Assembly (NCBI RefSeq): GCF_018780385.1
Contig: NZ_JADMJO010000080.1
Coordinates: forward strand, 1 to 56,551
Length of the DNA stretch: 56,551 nt
Direction of reading: 5' to 3'
Source of the DNA: Hydrogenophaga sp.
Lineage (GTDB): Bacteria > Pseudomonadota > Gammaproteobacteria > Burkholderiales > Burkholderiaceae_C
Both the position numbers and the translations under genes were made by a program. A model generated the notes under the pieces. That model ran no database searches. It was not told where the DNA came from and saw only the letters and a list, made by a program, of their open reading frames with translations. This document shows positions 16,182-24,688 of the stretch, in pieces. Numbering within the stretch: the stretch's first letter is position 1; every line of letters begins with the position of its first letter.

Positions 16182-18290
16182 ATGCCGCGATCCACTCACG
16201 CGAATCGACATCAGACGGGAGATGACTTCTGGCTCGGCAGCCCCGCCGCGCACTGGCTGTGTGCCGTGGTCCTGGCCTGGGCGGCCGTCTGTCCTGTGGC
16301 GCAGGCGCAGGCCACATTGCGCTATGGCGGCGACGCCGCGTTCGCGCCTTTCGAGTCCCTCAACGCCCGCGGTCAGGCCGAGGGTTTTCAGATCGAGCTG
16401 ATGCAGGCGGTGGGGCGCGAACTCGGGGTGGAGGTTGACGTCAGCCTGCAAGGCTGGCCGGCCACGGTGGAGGCGTTCAAGGCGGGACGGGTGGACGTGA
16501 TCGCGATGGTGGAGACCGCCGAGCGGCGGGCCTATGCGCGCTTTCTCAAAGGCCACGCGGCGCCGGCCTTTGCGGTTTATCTGCCGGTGGATCGGCCCGC
16601 GCCGCGCGCCCTGCAAGATCTGCAGGGTTCGCGCATTGCCGTGCTGGACCACGAACCCATGCGCGAGAGCCTGAGCAAGTGGCTCTCGGGCATCCAGGGC
16701 CCCTTCATCACCCAGCCCGACGCACTGTCGGCCTTGAAGGCGGTGGAGCTGGGGCTCGCCGACATGGCCTTGTTGCCCCGTGCCTATGCCGATCCCGTGA
16801 TGGCGAGTGGCGACGTGCTCGGGTTGGTCGCGGGCCTGAACAACCTGCGACTGCAAACCTACTCGTTGGCGGTGGTGCGTGACAACGACGCGCTGCACCA
16901 GCGCCTGCAGGTCGCGCTCGACCGCCTGGAGGCCAACGGCACCTTGCCTGCGCTGCGCGATCGCTGGCTCAACGACGAGCCCGCCAGCGCCGAGCAGCTG
17001 GCGATGGAGCGCGATCTCGAGCAGCAGCGCCACTGGATCTGGCGCATCGCGGTGGGGGGCTCGCTGTTGCTGGTGCTGGCGGCGTACGCGTTGCGCCAGC
17101 GGGGTCGCGCGGTGGCCACCGAGCGCGCGCGGCGAACCGAGGCTGAGGGGTCGTTGCGCCGCTCCGAGGAGCTGCTCGATCGCACCTTCCAGCGCAACCC
17201 CGAGCCGATGCTGGTGGTCGACCACCACAGCGGCGTGGTGCAGGACGCCAATCCGGCGGTGGCGACGCTGCTGGGCTTGCCCGAAGGCGAGGTGGTGGGG
17301 CAGCCGTTGCGGGCTCTGGCACACCACATCGGCATGGACAACCTCAAGAGCATGGCGCGTGCGATCGATCTGGACGGCATGCTGGACGCGCTGCCCGTCA
17401 CCGTGACCCGCGCCGACAGTCAACAGCGCGCTTGCCTGGTCAGCGCGGACAAGATGCGCGTGGGCGATCTCACCATCGTGCTGTGCATCGTGCGCGACGT
17501 GACCGAGCGCATGGCACAGGACCCGGTGTTTCGACAGGGGTACCTGGCCTTGCAGGCCATGAACGAGCAGGCGCGCATCGACGCGCCCGACACGCAGCCG
17601 CCGTCGGACGGCGGCGAGGAGCGCGTGCGCGAGTTCACCCGGGCCTTGGCGCACGACTTGCGTGCGCCATTGCTGGCCATCCAGGGATTCATGGGTTTGA
17701 TGCGCGAACGCCTGGAGCAAGGGCACACCGACGAGGCGCTGGAGTACAGCGAGCAGGTGGACAAGGCCACGCGGCGCATGAACTCGATGATCGACGCGCT
17801 GTGCAAGCTGGCGCAGATCGACCAGGAGGTCTTGCGACGACAAGACATCAACATGCGCACCCTGGCCGAGGACACCTGGGCTCTGGTGCGCGGTGGCGAG
17901 ACCGATCGGAACATCGAGATCCGGTTCGATCCGCTGCCGCACGCGCTGGGCAACCCGGATCTGGTGGCGCAGGTCTGGCAGAACCTGCTGCACAACGCCT
18001 GGAAGTACACCGCGCGCGTGCCGGTGGCGCACATTCGGGTCGACAGCTTCCAGGAAGATCGACGCACCTGGTACCGCGTCACCGACAACGGCGCCGGTTT
18101 CGACATGGCACACGCCCGTCACCTGTTCCAGCCGTTTCGGCGCATGCACTCGACCTCGCAGTTCGAAGGCAGCGGCATCGGCCTGAGCATGGTGCAGCGC
18201 ATCGTGCACCACCACGGCGGCGAGGTGCGCGTGCGCAGTCAGCGCGGTGTGGGCACGGTGGCCGAATTCACGCTCGACCCGGCGGCCTGA
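16182..18290 (+). CDS. Hybrid sensor: binding protein domain, PAS and histidine kinase
   Basis: About 702 residues. The order is signal peptide (ends near CPVAQAQA), periplasmic SBP_bac_3 domain (LRYGGDAAFAPFESLNARGQ), one membrane helix (GGSLLLVLAAYALRQRG), PAS domain (NPEPMLVVDHHSGVVQDANP), HisKA with the phospho-accepting His491 in ALAHDLRAPLLAIQGF, and HATPase_c with N box LLHNAWKY, G1 DNGAGFD and G2 GSGIGLSM. It should sense a periplasmic ligand through an amino-acid-type receptor domain. No response regulator gene is adjacent. The start is uncertain: no clear ribosome site precedes 16182. Its last 53 bases recur at the end of the TPR gene 2.5 kb downstream. Confidence 0.9.
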   Translation: MPRSTHANRHQTGDDFWLGSPAAHWLCAVVLAWAAVCPVAQAQATLRYGGDAAFAPFESLNARGQAEGFQIELMQAVGRELGVEVDVSLQGWPATVEAFKAGRVDVIAMVETAERRAYARFLKGHAAPAFAVYLPVDRPAPRALQDLQGSRIAVLDHEPMRESLSKWLSGIQGPFITQPDALSALKAVELGLADMALLPRAYADPVMASGDVLGLVAGLNNLRLQTYSLAVVRDNDALHQRLQVALDRLEANGTLPALRDRWLNDEPASAEQLAMERDLEQQRHWIWRIAVGGSLLLVLAAYALRQRGRAVATERARRTEAEGSLRRSEELLDRTFQRNPEPMLVVDHHSGVVQDANPAVATLLGLPEGEVVGQPLRALAHHIGMDNLKSMARAIDLDGMLDALPVTVTRADSQQRACLVSADKMRVGDLTIVLCIVRDVTERMAQDPVFRQGYLALQAMNEQARIDAPDTQPPSDGGEERVREFTRALAHDLRAPLLAIQGFMGLMRERLEQGHTDEALEYSEQVDKATRRMNSMIDALCKLAQIDQEVLRRQDINMRTLAEDTWALVRGGETDRNIEIRFDPLPHALGNPDLVAQVWQNLLHNAWKYTARVPVAHIRVDSFQEDRRTWYRVTDNGAGFDMAHARHLFQPFRRMHSTSQFEGSGIGLSMVQRIVHHHGGEVRVRSQRGVGTVAEFTLDPAA
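18229..18281 (+). repeat. 53-bp direct repeat, copy 1 (3' end of sensor kinase)
   Basis: The stretch encoding VRSQRGVGTVAEFTLDP at the kinase C-terminus is repeated at 20775-20827 in the same orientation and reading frame, with 5 mismatches in 53 bases by my count. Confidence 0.85.
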
Positions 18291-18308
18291 ACGGCTTGGC
18301 CCCTGCGC

Positions 18309-19307
18309 TCAATGCCTGGGGTCAGGCGGCCTTGCTGCGTGCTGTTTGCGCCAGGCCGCGGGCGCCATCTGGTGCGCGCGCTTGAAGGCCCGGTGAAAGG
18401 CCGGCTCCGACTCGTAGCCCGTGGCTTGGGCAATGCGCGCGATCGGCTCGTTGCTCTCCAGCAGCCGCTGCGCGGCATACCGCATGCGCTGGCGTGCCAG
18501 GTAGCGCATGGGGGGTTCGTCCATCAGGGCATTGAAACGCTCGGCGAAGGCCGAGCGCGACAAACCCACCTCGCGCGCCAGCTCTTCGGTGGTCCAGCCG
18601 CGCTGTCGGTCTGCATGCAGCAGAGCCAGGGCGCGGCCCACCTTGGTGTCGCCCAGACCCGCCAGCCAGCCAGTGCTGCCGTCGGGCTGCTGCTGAAGAT
18701 ACTGGCGCACGGCTTCGGCGAACAGCAGCTCGGCCAGCCGACCGAGCAGGTTGGGCGAGATGCCGTGCACCACGCCCATGGGCTGTGAGGCGAATCGCAA
18801 CGAGCTCTCGAACCATTGGGCGGCAGCCGGGTCGCGCAGGCTCAGGTGCAACACCCGGGGCAGGGCGTTGATCAGCGGGTCGTTGATGTTGTCGTGGCCG
18901 AGGTAGCCGCAGAAGAAGCGCGTGGTCGGCCCCTGGCCCTTGTGCGTGATGCGCACCAGGCCGCTTTCGCCGGGCTGGTGTTCGAGCTGCTCCACATCCA
19001 TGGGCGGCACGCCCAGGTCGCTGCCCAGCAGATGACGGTCGTTGCGCGGCAGGATCACCAGCTCGCCCGCCCGCACCTGGACGGCATCTGCCTCGCCCTC
19101 CACGCGCAGCGCCAATGCGCCCTCGCACACGAAGTGGTAGGCGATGACCTCGCGCGGTGCGGGGTTGAACTCCGCGCAGTCTTCGGGCCCGACCTTGGAG
19201 AACACGCACCAGGGCGCGGTGATCTCCGCCTCGACGAAGACGGCGCCCCGCAGGCGCAGCGCTTGCAGCACATCGGTCAAGGCATCGATGGGGTAAGGGG
19301 TGGTCAT
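18309..19307 (-). CDS. AraC family regulator with N-terminal cupin domain
   Basis: A 332-residue regulator. The N-terminal cupin_6-type domain begins DALTDVLQALRLRGAVFVEA and includes AGELVILPRNDRHLLGSD. The C-terminal AraC module has both helix-turn-helix units (TTEELAREVGLSRSAFAERF and IARIAQATGYESEPAFHRAF) and the GYESEPAFHRAFKR signature. The Met at 19307 is chosen as it opens the cupin domain. It converges on the sensor kinase with only 18 bp between and diverges from the TPR gene, which it may control. It is the same length and architecture as the second AraC regulator in this window, so the two are paralogues. Confidence 0.93.
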   Translation of the reverse strand: MTTPYPIDALTDVLQALRLRGAVFVEAEITAPWCVFSKVGPEDCAEFNPAPREVIAYHFVCEGALALRVEGEADAVQVRAGELVILPRNDRHLLGSDLGVPPMDVEQLEHQPGESGLVRITHKGQGPTTRFFCGYLGHDNINDPLINALPRVLHLSLRDPAAAQWFESSLRFASQPMGVVHGISPNLLGRLAELLFAEAVRQYLQQQPDGSTGWLAGLGDTKVGRALALLHADRQRGWTTEELAREVGLSRSAFAERFNALMDEPPMRYLARQRMRYAAQRLLESNEPIARIAQATGYESEPAFHRAFKRAHQMAPAAWRKQHAARPPDPRH

Positions 19308-19450
19308 GGCAGGCGTTTCGGCAAGAAAAGCCGGCGGCGCGGGAATGGCCGTGGCGGGCAGCGAAACGTAGAGTAATCCCACCGGCGCCACCGAGGCAAC
19401 GCCCTCTGTCCATTCACCGGGCACCGGCCACGCAACACAGGAGTCTTTCA

Positions 19451-20836
19451 ATGATCACCGACGCACAGGGTCACACCCTCACCGGCGCCACCGCAGAGGC
19501 CGCCACCCACTTTGAACAGGCCGTCACCGCCTTCAACCTGTACCGCGGCGACCCGATGGCAGCGCTGGAGCGCGCCACCGAAGCCGCGCCCGGTTTCGTC
19601 ATGGCCCACCTGCTCAAGGCCCACCTGATGGCCATCGCCACGGAACCCGCTGCCGCTGCCGGCGCGCGCGAGCTGCTGCAGGCCATGGCCGATCTGCCCA
19701 TGAACGAGCGCGAGCGTTCGCACCGCGCAGCCATCGAGCTCATCCTTCAGGGCGAGTGGTCGGCCGCGGCCGTCGCGCTGGACCACCACCACACGCGCCA
19801 CCCGTTCGACATCGTGGCGCTGCAGGTGGGCCACCTGTGCGACTTCTTCCGCGCCAATGCGCGCAACCTTCGCGACCGCATCGCGCGCACCCTGCCGCAC
19901 TGGAGCGCCGAGATGCCGGGCCACTCCATCCTGCTCGGCATGTACGCCTTTGGCCTGGAAGAGTCGGGCCAGTACGCACAGGCCGAAGACGTGGGGCGCA
20001 GCGCGCTCGATGCGCAGCCGCTGGACTGCTGGGCCCACCACGCCGTGGCCCATGTGATGGAGATGCAGGCGCGCCACCAGGACGGCATCGGCTGGATGAT
20101 CGCGCGCGAGCCTCACTGGTCGGGCGACGACAACTTCTTCCAGGTGCACAACTGGTGGCACCGTGCGCTGTGCCACCTGGAGCTTGGGCAGGTCGATCAG
20201 GCGCTGGCGCTGTTTGATGGCCCCATCCGCAGTGGGCGCAGCCTGGTGGCGGTGGACATGGTCGATGCCTCGGCCCTGCTCTGGCGCCTGGCGATGAGCG
20301 GTGTGGACGTGGGTGACCGCTGGAACGAGCTCGCCACCGCCTGGGACGCGCACGCCGATGGCGCGCTCTACCCGTTCAACGACTGGCACGCGGCGATGGC
20401 TTGGCTGGGCGCGGGCCGCGAGGCCGACGTGGAGCGTCTGCACGCGGCGCTGCGCGCCGACCCGCGCGGTCGGGAAGCCTCGCGCTGGGCGGCCGACACG
20501 GGGGCCGATCTGGTGGCCGGCTTCGCCGCCTTCTGGCGTGGCGACCACGACTCGGCTGTGCAACACCTCCACCGCGCACGCTTCATTGCCAACAGCTTTG
20601 GCGGCAGCCACGCACAGCGCGACGTGATCGACTGGACCCTGACCGAGGCCGCGCTGCGCGGGCGCCAGTATGGTCTGGCCGAAGCGCTGGCCAACGAACG
20701 CCTGGCGTTGCGGCCGCACAGCCCCGTCAATCGCGGCTTCCTGCTGCGCGCCGCCGCCGGGAGCGTGGCAGGCGGCGTGCGCAGCCAGCGCGGTGTGGGC
20801 GCGGTGGCCGAGTTCACACTCGATCCGCAGCACTGA
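19451..20836 (+). CDS. TTC38-like tetratricopeptide repeat protein with a grafted C-terminal tail
   Basis: A 461-residue soluble protein of the TTC38 type, with TPR-like helical pairs and the family hallmarks MAHLLKAHLMAIAT, LDCWAHHAVAHVMEMQ and NWWHRALCHLELGQ. The biochemical role of the family is not known. AGGAG precedes the ATG. The last 21 residues (GGVRSQRGVGAVAEFTLDPQ) do not look like TTC38 but almost repeat the C-terminus of the histidine kinase encoded 2.5 kb upstream. The homologous part would be expected to end about LALRPHSPVNRGFLLRAAA. The gene thus appears to read through into a copied kinase 3' end. Confidence 0.9.
   Translation: MITDAQGHTLTGATAEAATHFEQAVTAFNLYRGDPMAALERATEAAPGFVMAHLLKAHLMAIATEPAAAAGARELLQAMADLPMNERERSHRAAIELILQGEWSAAAVALDHHHTRHPFDIVALQVGHLCDFFRANARNLRDRIARTLPHWSAEMPGHSILLGMYAFGLEESGQYAQAEDVGRSALDAQPLDCWAHHAVAHVMEMQARHQDGIGWMIAREPHWSGDDNFFQVHNWWHRALCHLELGQVDQALALFDGPIRSGRSLVAVDMVDASALLWRLAMSGVDVGDRWNELATAWDAHADGALYPFNDWHAAMAWLGAGREADVERLHAALRADPRGREASRWAADTGADLVAGFAAFWRGDHDSAVQHLHRARFIANSFGGSHAQRDVIDWTLTEAALRGRQYGLAEALANERLALRPHSPVNRGFLLRAAAGSVAGGVRSQRGVGAVAEFTLDPQH
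20775..20827 (+). repeat. 53-bp direct repeat, copy 2 (3' end of TPR gene)
   Basis: Second copy of the kinase-tail sequence, in frame with the TPR protein. With copy 1 it brackets a segment of about 2.5 kb holding the AraC and TPR genes. Confidence 0.85.
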
Positions 20837-20980
20837 GCCGGTCGGTCGTTCGTCGCTGGAGGTGACGGGCGGCTAAGTTAGCTATCGAACAGACCCGGTT
20901 GCGCAGTGCTGACAAGGTGGATGTCCTGGACCCGGTGTGTGCGGGCTCTCCTGCACCGCGTCCCGAAGGATCGCCACGTG

Positions 20981-21634
20981 ATGAATGCGCTGTTGCAACT
21001 GGACTTGCCGAGTCGCGAGCGTCAGCCATGGGGTTTGCACAAGGTTCGCGCAGGACGTGTGCTGTTTGCCCAGGGGGAGCCGTTTCACGGTTTGTATGCG
21101 GTGCGCAGCGGCACGCTCAAGTCGGTGTTCGCGCTCGCCGACGGGCGAGAGCAGGTGTGCGCCTTTCCCATGGCCGGCGACGTGATCGGGTTCGACGGTG
21201 TGGTTGATGGCGTCCATGGCACCACCATGACGGCGCTGGAGGACACCCATGTGGCACCCCTGGCCTGGCGGTCCTGCGCGCAGTTGGCAGCGTGCGACGC
21301 AAACCCGCTTCAGCACCTGATGGAACTCATGGCCAGGGATATCCAGCGGGGGCACACGTTTCATGCCTTGCTCGGACGCGCCAACGCACAGGAGCGGCTG
21401 GCAATGTTCCTGCTGGACCAGTCGCGGCGCTGGCACGCCCAGGGCTGCTCGCCTTGCGACTTCCAGCTGCGCATGTCGCGTGCCGAGATCGGCAGCTTTC
21501 TTTGCATGTCGATGGAGACGGTGAGTCGCACCTTCTCGGGCATGCAGCGCAAGGGCTGGCTGCGGGTCGACAATCGCCGCGTCATTCTGTCGGATATGGT
21601 TGGATTCACGCGCCGTTTTGGCGCGTTGCCCTGA
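20981..21634 (+). CDS. Crp/Fnr family regulator lacking the Fnr iron-sulfur cysteines
   Basis: A 217-residue Crp/Fnr protein. It has a cyclic-nucleotide-fold sensor domain (AGRVLFAQGEPFHGLYAVRSGTL, with the family LYAVRSG turn), the long dimer helix (GRANAQERLAMFLLDQSRR) and a DNA-recognition helix MSMETVSRTFSGMQRKGWL. The E-x-x-S-R of Fnr that reads TTGAT half-sites is kept. The N-terminal cysteine cluster that holds the 4Fe-4S centre in Fnr is absent: there is no Cys before the sensor domain, so oxygen sensing by that route is unlikely. The ATG at 20981 has GAAGGA upstream. It lies just upstream of, and on the same strand as, the ybhP-clsB-ybhN operon, but no clear Fnr box was found between them. 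Confidence 0.9.
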   Translation: MNALLQLDLPSRERQPWGLHKVRAGRVLFAQGEPFHGLYAVRSGTLKSVFALADGREQVCAFPMAGDVIGFDGVVDGVHGTTMTALEDTHVAPLAWRSCAQLAACDANPLQHLMELMARDIQRGHTFHALLGRANAQERLAMFLLDQSRRWHAQGCSPCDFQLRMSRAEIGSFLCMSMETVSRTFSGMQRKGWLRVDNRRVILSDMVGFTRRFGALP

Positions 21635-21756
21635 ATGCGGCGGGCGCCGATCCTGCGCACCCGGTATGTATGCCATCACACCGACAAGGGCCGGATCCCC
21701 ATGCAGCATGGAGGGATGCTTCTGCTGTTCACAGCGCGTGCGCGCCATTCCCAAGT

Positions 21757-22518
21757 ATGAGCGTGATTCCGCTTTCAAGGTCGTTGCGCGTGCTCACCGT
21801 CAACATCCACAAAGGCTATGACGTCTTCAACAGCCGATTCGTGCTGCACGAGTTGCGCGAAGCCGTGCGCGCCGTGCAGAGCGACCTGGTGTTCCTGCAG
21901 GAGGTGCAGGGCGGCACCGAAGGGCGCAACGCGAGCTCGGTGGGCGCGCAATACGAGTTCCTGGCCGACGAGATCTGGCCCGACCATGCTTATGGGCGCA
22001 ACGCGGTGGCCGAGGGCCTGGACCACGGCAACGCGGTGCTGTCGCACTTTCCCGTGGTGCGCAGCCACAACCACGACATGTCGCTGCCGGGGGTGGAGCC
22101 GCGCGGCTTGTTGCACTGCGAAGTGACCCTGCCCGATGGCCTGCCCGCGCTGCACGTGATGTGCGTGCACCTGGGGCTGCGCGAATCCCACCGGCGCCAC
22201 CAGCTCGCGCGCCTGTGCGAGACCGTGCAGGCAGAAGTACCCGCCGATGCACCGCTGGTGGTCGCCGGCGATTTCAACGACTGGCGCTCGCGCGCCGATG
22301 CGCTGCTCGCGCCCAGCGGCCTGCGCGAGGTGTTCAAGGAGGCACACGGGCATCACGTGCGCAGCTTCCCAGCACGCTGGCCGCTGCTGCGGCTGGACCG
22401 CATTTATGTGCGCGGTGTTGCGACCGCGCAGCCACTGCCCATGCCTCGACGGCCCTGGGCGCAGCTGTCCGACCATGCGCCGGTGGCGGCCGAGATCGAA
22501 GTGTCGGAGGCACCGTGA
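21757..22518 (+). CDS. ybhP: Endonuclease/exonuclease/phosphatase family protein, YbhP-like
   Basis: A 253-residue EEP-fold protein. It has the expected metal-binding and catalytic elements: TVNIHKG (Asn), FLQEVQGG (Glu), the His in VHLGLRESHRRHQ, AGDFNDW (Asp/Asn) and the closing SDHAPVAAEI (Asp-His pair). It is the first gene of a three-gene overlapping operon whose order matches E. coli ybhP-clsB-ybhN. The next gene starts inside its stop codon (GTGA). The physiological substrate of YbhP proteins is not settled; phosphodiester or phospholipid head groups are plausible given the cardiolipin synthase next door. The symbol rests on gene order plus fold. Confidence 0.88.
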   Translation: MSVIPLSRSLRVLTVNIHKGYDVFNSRFVLHELREAVRAVQSDLVFLQEVQGGTEGRNASSVGAQYEFLADEIWPDHAYGRNAVAEGLDHGNAVLSHFPVVRSHNHDMSLPGVEPRGLLHCEVTLPDGLPALHVMCVHLGLRESHRRHQLARLCETVQAEVPADAPLVVAGDFNDWRSRADALLAPSGLREVFKEAHGHHVRSFPARWPLLRLDRIYVRGVATAQPLPMPRRPWAQLSDHAPVAAEIEVSEAP

Positions 22519-23723
22519 ACTCGCGTTGGGTGCCTGGCAACCGCATCACGCTGCTGGAGAACGGCGAGGGCTACTACCCGCGTGTGTTCGAGGTCATCGC
22601 CGCAGCCGAGCACGAGGTGCTGCTCGAGACCTTCATCCTGTTCGACGACAAGGTCGGGCGCGAACTGCAGCAGGGCTTGCTGGCCGCGGCCGGGCGTGGT
22701 GCCGAGGTGCATGTGCTGGTCGACGGCTGGGGATCGCCCGACCTGCCTGCCTCGTTCACACAGCCGCTGCTCGACGCCGGCGTGCGTCTGCGCAGTTTCG
22801 AGCCGGTGCAGCGCCTGTTCGGTGCTCGCATCAACCTCCTTCGGCGCATGCACCACAAGCTGGTGGTGGTGGATGGCCAACGCGCCTTCGTGGGTGGCAT
22901 CAACTACTCGATCGACCACCTCCAGGAATTCGGACCGCTGGCCAAGCAGGACTACGCGGTCGAGATCGAGGGCCCGCTGGTGGGGCAGATACAGGCCTTC
23001 TGCCGCGCCAACGTGGTCGCTCCGCAGCCGGCGCGCAGGCAGTGGCTCCAACGCTGGCGCGCCAGCCTGGAAGGTCGCGGTGTTGCCGGCGTTCATGAAG
23101 ACGGTGCGGTGGCCGCGTTTGTCACGCGCGACAACAACGAGCACCGCTCCGACATCGAGCGCCACTACCGCGCCGCTGTGCGCAGCGCGCGCCAGCGCAT
23201 CCTGATTGCCAACGCCTATTTCTTCCCCGGCTACCGGCTGCTGCGCGATCTGCGCCAGGCGGCGCGGCGTGGTGTGCAGGTCGATCTGGTGTTGCAGGGC
23301 CACCCGGACCAGCCCTGGGTCAAACGCGCCACCGAACTGCTCTACCGGCACCTGCTGCGCGCTGGCGTTCGCGTGTACGAGTACAACGAACGGCCGCTGC
23401 ACGGCAAGGTGGCGGTGGTGGACGACACCTGGGCCACCGTGGGTTCCAGCAACCTCGACCCGACCAGCTTGAGCCTGAATCTGGAGGCCAACGTGGTGGT
23501 GCGCGACGCGGCCTTTGCCCGGCACCTGCGCGAGCGCATCGAACACCTGATGGCGCAGAGCTGCGACAGCGTGCAGCGGCCTGCCACGGGGCGCCTGCGC
23601 TCGGCCTGGATCGCCGTGCGCAGCATGGTGGTGTTTCATGCGCTGCGGCGCTTTCCCGTGTGGGCCTCGAAATGGTCGGTGCGCGAACCGAGGGTCGTGC
23701 CCATGCACGTCGACGCGCCATGA
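22515..23723 (+). CDS. clsB: Cardiolipin synthase B
   Basis: A 402-residue phospholipase D superfamily enzyme with two HKD motifs: HHKLVVVDGQRAFVGGIN (H114, K115 region, D120) and HGKVAVVDDTWATVGSSNLD (H296, K298, D303). Like E. coli ClsB it lacks the long N-terminal membrane helices of ClsA. It condenses phosphatidyl donors to make cardiolipin, and ClsB can also make phosphatidylglycerol. The start is GTG, overlapping the upstream stop by four bases (GTGA), and its own stop overlaps the next ATG (ATGA). Genomic position between an EEP protein and a YbhN-like membrane protein supports the assignment. Confidence 0.93.
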   Translation: MNSRWVPGNRITLLENGEGYYPRVFEVIAAAEHEVLLETFILFDDKVGRELQQGLLAAAGRGAEVHVLVDGWGSPDLPASFTQPLLDAGVRLRSFEPVQRLFGARINLLRRMHHKLVVVDGQRAFVGGINYSIDHLQEFGPLAKQDYAVEIEGPLVGQIQAFCRANVVAPQPARRQWLQRWRASLEGRGVAGVHEDGAVAAFVTRDNNEHRSDIERHYRAAVRSARQRILIANAYFFPGYRLLRDLRQAARRGVQVDLVLQGHPDQPWVKRATELLYRHLLRAGVRVYEYNERPLHGKVAVVDDTWATVGSSNLDPTSLSLNLEANVVVRDAAFARHLRERIEHLMAQSCDSVQRPATGRLRSAWIAVRSMVVFHALRRFPVWASKWSVREPRVVPMHVDAP

Positions 23724-24688
23724 ATCCGGCGGCGCAGCGGGCCTGGGGATGGTTCAAGCGCATCGCGCCGTGGGCGCTGGCCGCGCTGGTGCTGACACTG
23801 GTGGTGCGGCAGGCGCGCACGGTGGAATGGCCCGAGGTGTGGCGGGCGCTGCAGGCGCTCACGCTGGCCCAGGGGCTCACGGCAGTCGGTCTGGCCTTGT
23901 TGAGCTACGGCCTGTATGCCAGCTTCGACCTGATCGGGCGCCGCCTCACCGGCCATGCGCTCTCGATTCCGCGCACCCTCGCCACCGCCGCCATCAGCTA
24001 TGCCTTCAATCTCAACTTCGGCGCCCTGGTCGGCGGCTTCGGTTTGCGCCTGCGGCTCTACATGCGCGGTGGCCTGCCGGCGCCAACGGTGGCAAAGGTC
24101 ATTGCGCACAGCATGGTGACGAACTGGCTGGGCTATCTGTGGGTGGCGGGTGCCGTGCTGTTGTTCGCCCCGCCAAGGCTCCCCGAGTCGGGGGTGCCGA
24201 GCGACCTGGGCTTGCGCGCCATCGGTGCGGTGATGGTGGCGCTGGCGCTGGTCTACCTGGCACTGTGCACCTGGTCGCGCCAGCGCGAACTGAGTTGGCG
24301 CGGACACACCCTGGCCTTGCCCGGCGCACGCCTGGCCGCGCTACAGGCGTTGCTGGGTGGCGCCAGCTGGATGCTGATCGGCGCCATCGTCTGGAGCCTC
24401 TTTGGCGGGCGCATCGATTACCCCGCCGTGCTCGGCGCACTGCTGCTCGCAGCGGTGGCCGGTGTGCTCACGCACGTGCCGGCCGGCCTGGGTGTGCTGG
24501 AGGCGGTGTTCGTCGCCACGCTGGGTGGCCGACTGCCCGCCACCGAGGTGTTGGCCACGGTGCTGGCCTACCGCGCCGCCTACTACCTGCTGCCGCTGGT
24601 GTTGGCGCTGCCGGCCTACGCATGGAGCGAAGCCGCGGCGCGGCCCCGCACCCCGACGGCTCAGCCTCTGCCCACGAAAGGCATCTGA
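23720..24688 (+). CDS. ybhN: YbhN-like membrane protein (lysylphosphatidylglycerol synthase transmembrane family)
   Basis: A 322-residue inner-membrane protein with about seven to eight helices of the UPF0104/LPG_synthase_TM family. Recognisable stretches are YAFNLNFGALVGGFGLRLRL and the glycine-rich AGVLTHVPAGLGVLEAVFVA. There is no aminoacyl-transferase domain, so it does not by itself charge lipids with lysine; lipid flipping or interaction with cardiolipin synthesis is the usual proposal. The ATG overlaps the clsB stop. Its last 28 bases overlap the 3' end of the convergent SDR gene. Confidence 0.9.
   Translation: MNPAAQRAWGWFKRIAPWALAALVLTLVVRQARTVEWPEVWRALQALTLAQGLTAVGLALLSYGLYASFDLIGRRLTGHALSIPRTLATAAISYAFNLNFGALVGGFGLRLRLYMRGGLPAPTVAKVIAHSMVTNWLGYLWVAGAVLLFAPPRLPESGVPSDLGLRAIGAVMVALALVYLALCTWSRQRELSWRGHTLALPGARLAALQALLGGASWMLIGAIVWSLFGGRIDYPAVLGALLLAAVAGVLTHVPAGLGVLEAVFVATLGGRLPATEVLATVLAYRAAYYLLPLVLALPAYAWSEAAARPRTPTAQPLPTKGI

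Noticed and set aside
15963..18215. A long minus-strand open frame opposite the hybrid sensor kinase
   Set aside because: Antisense shadow of the kinase coding sequence; no recognisable protein family.
19314..19368. Inverted CGTTTCG / CGAAACG between the AraC and TPR genes
   Set aside because: Arms are short and far apart, and AraC proteins normally bind direct repeats. Not enough to claim an operator.
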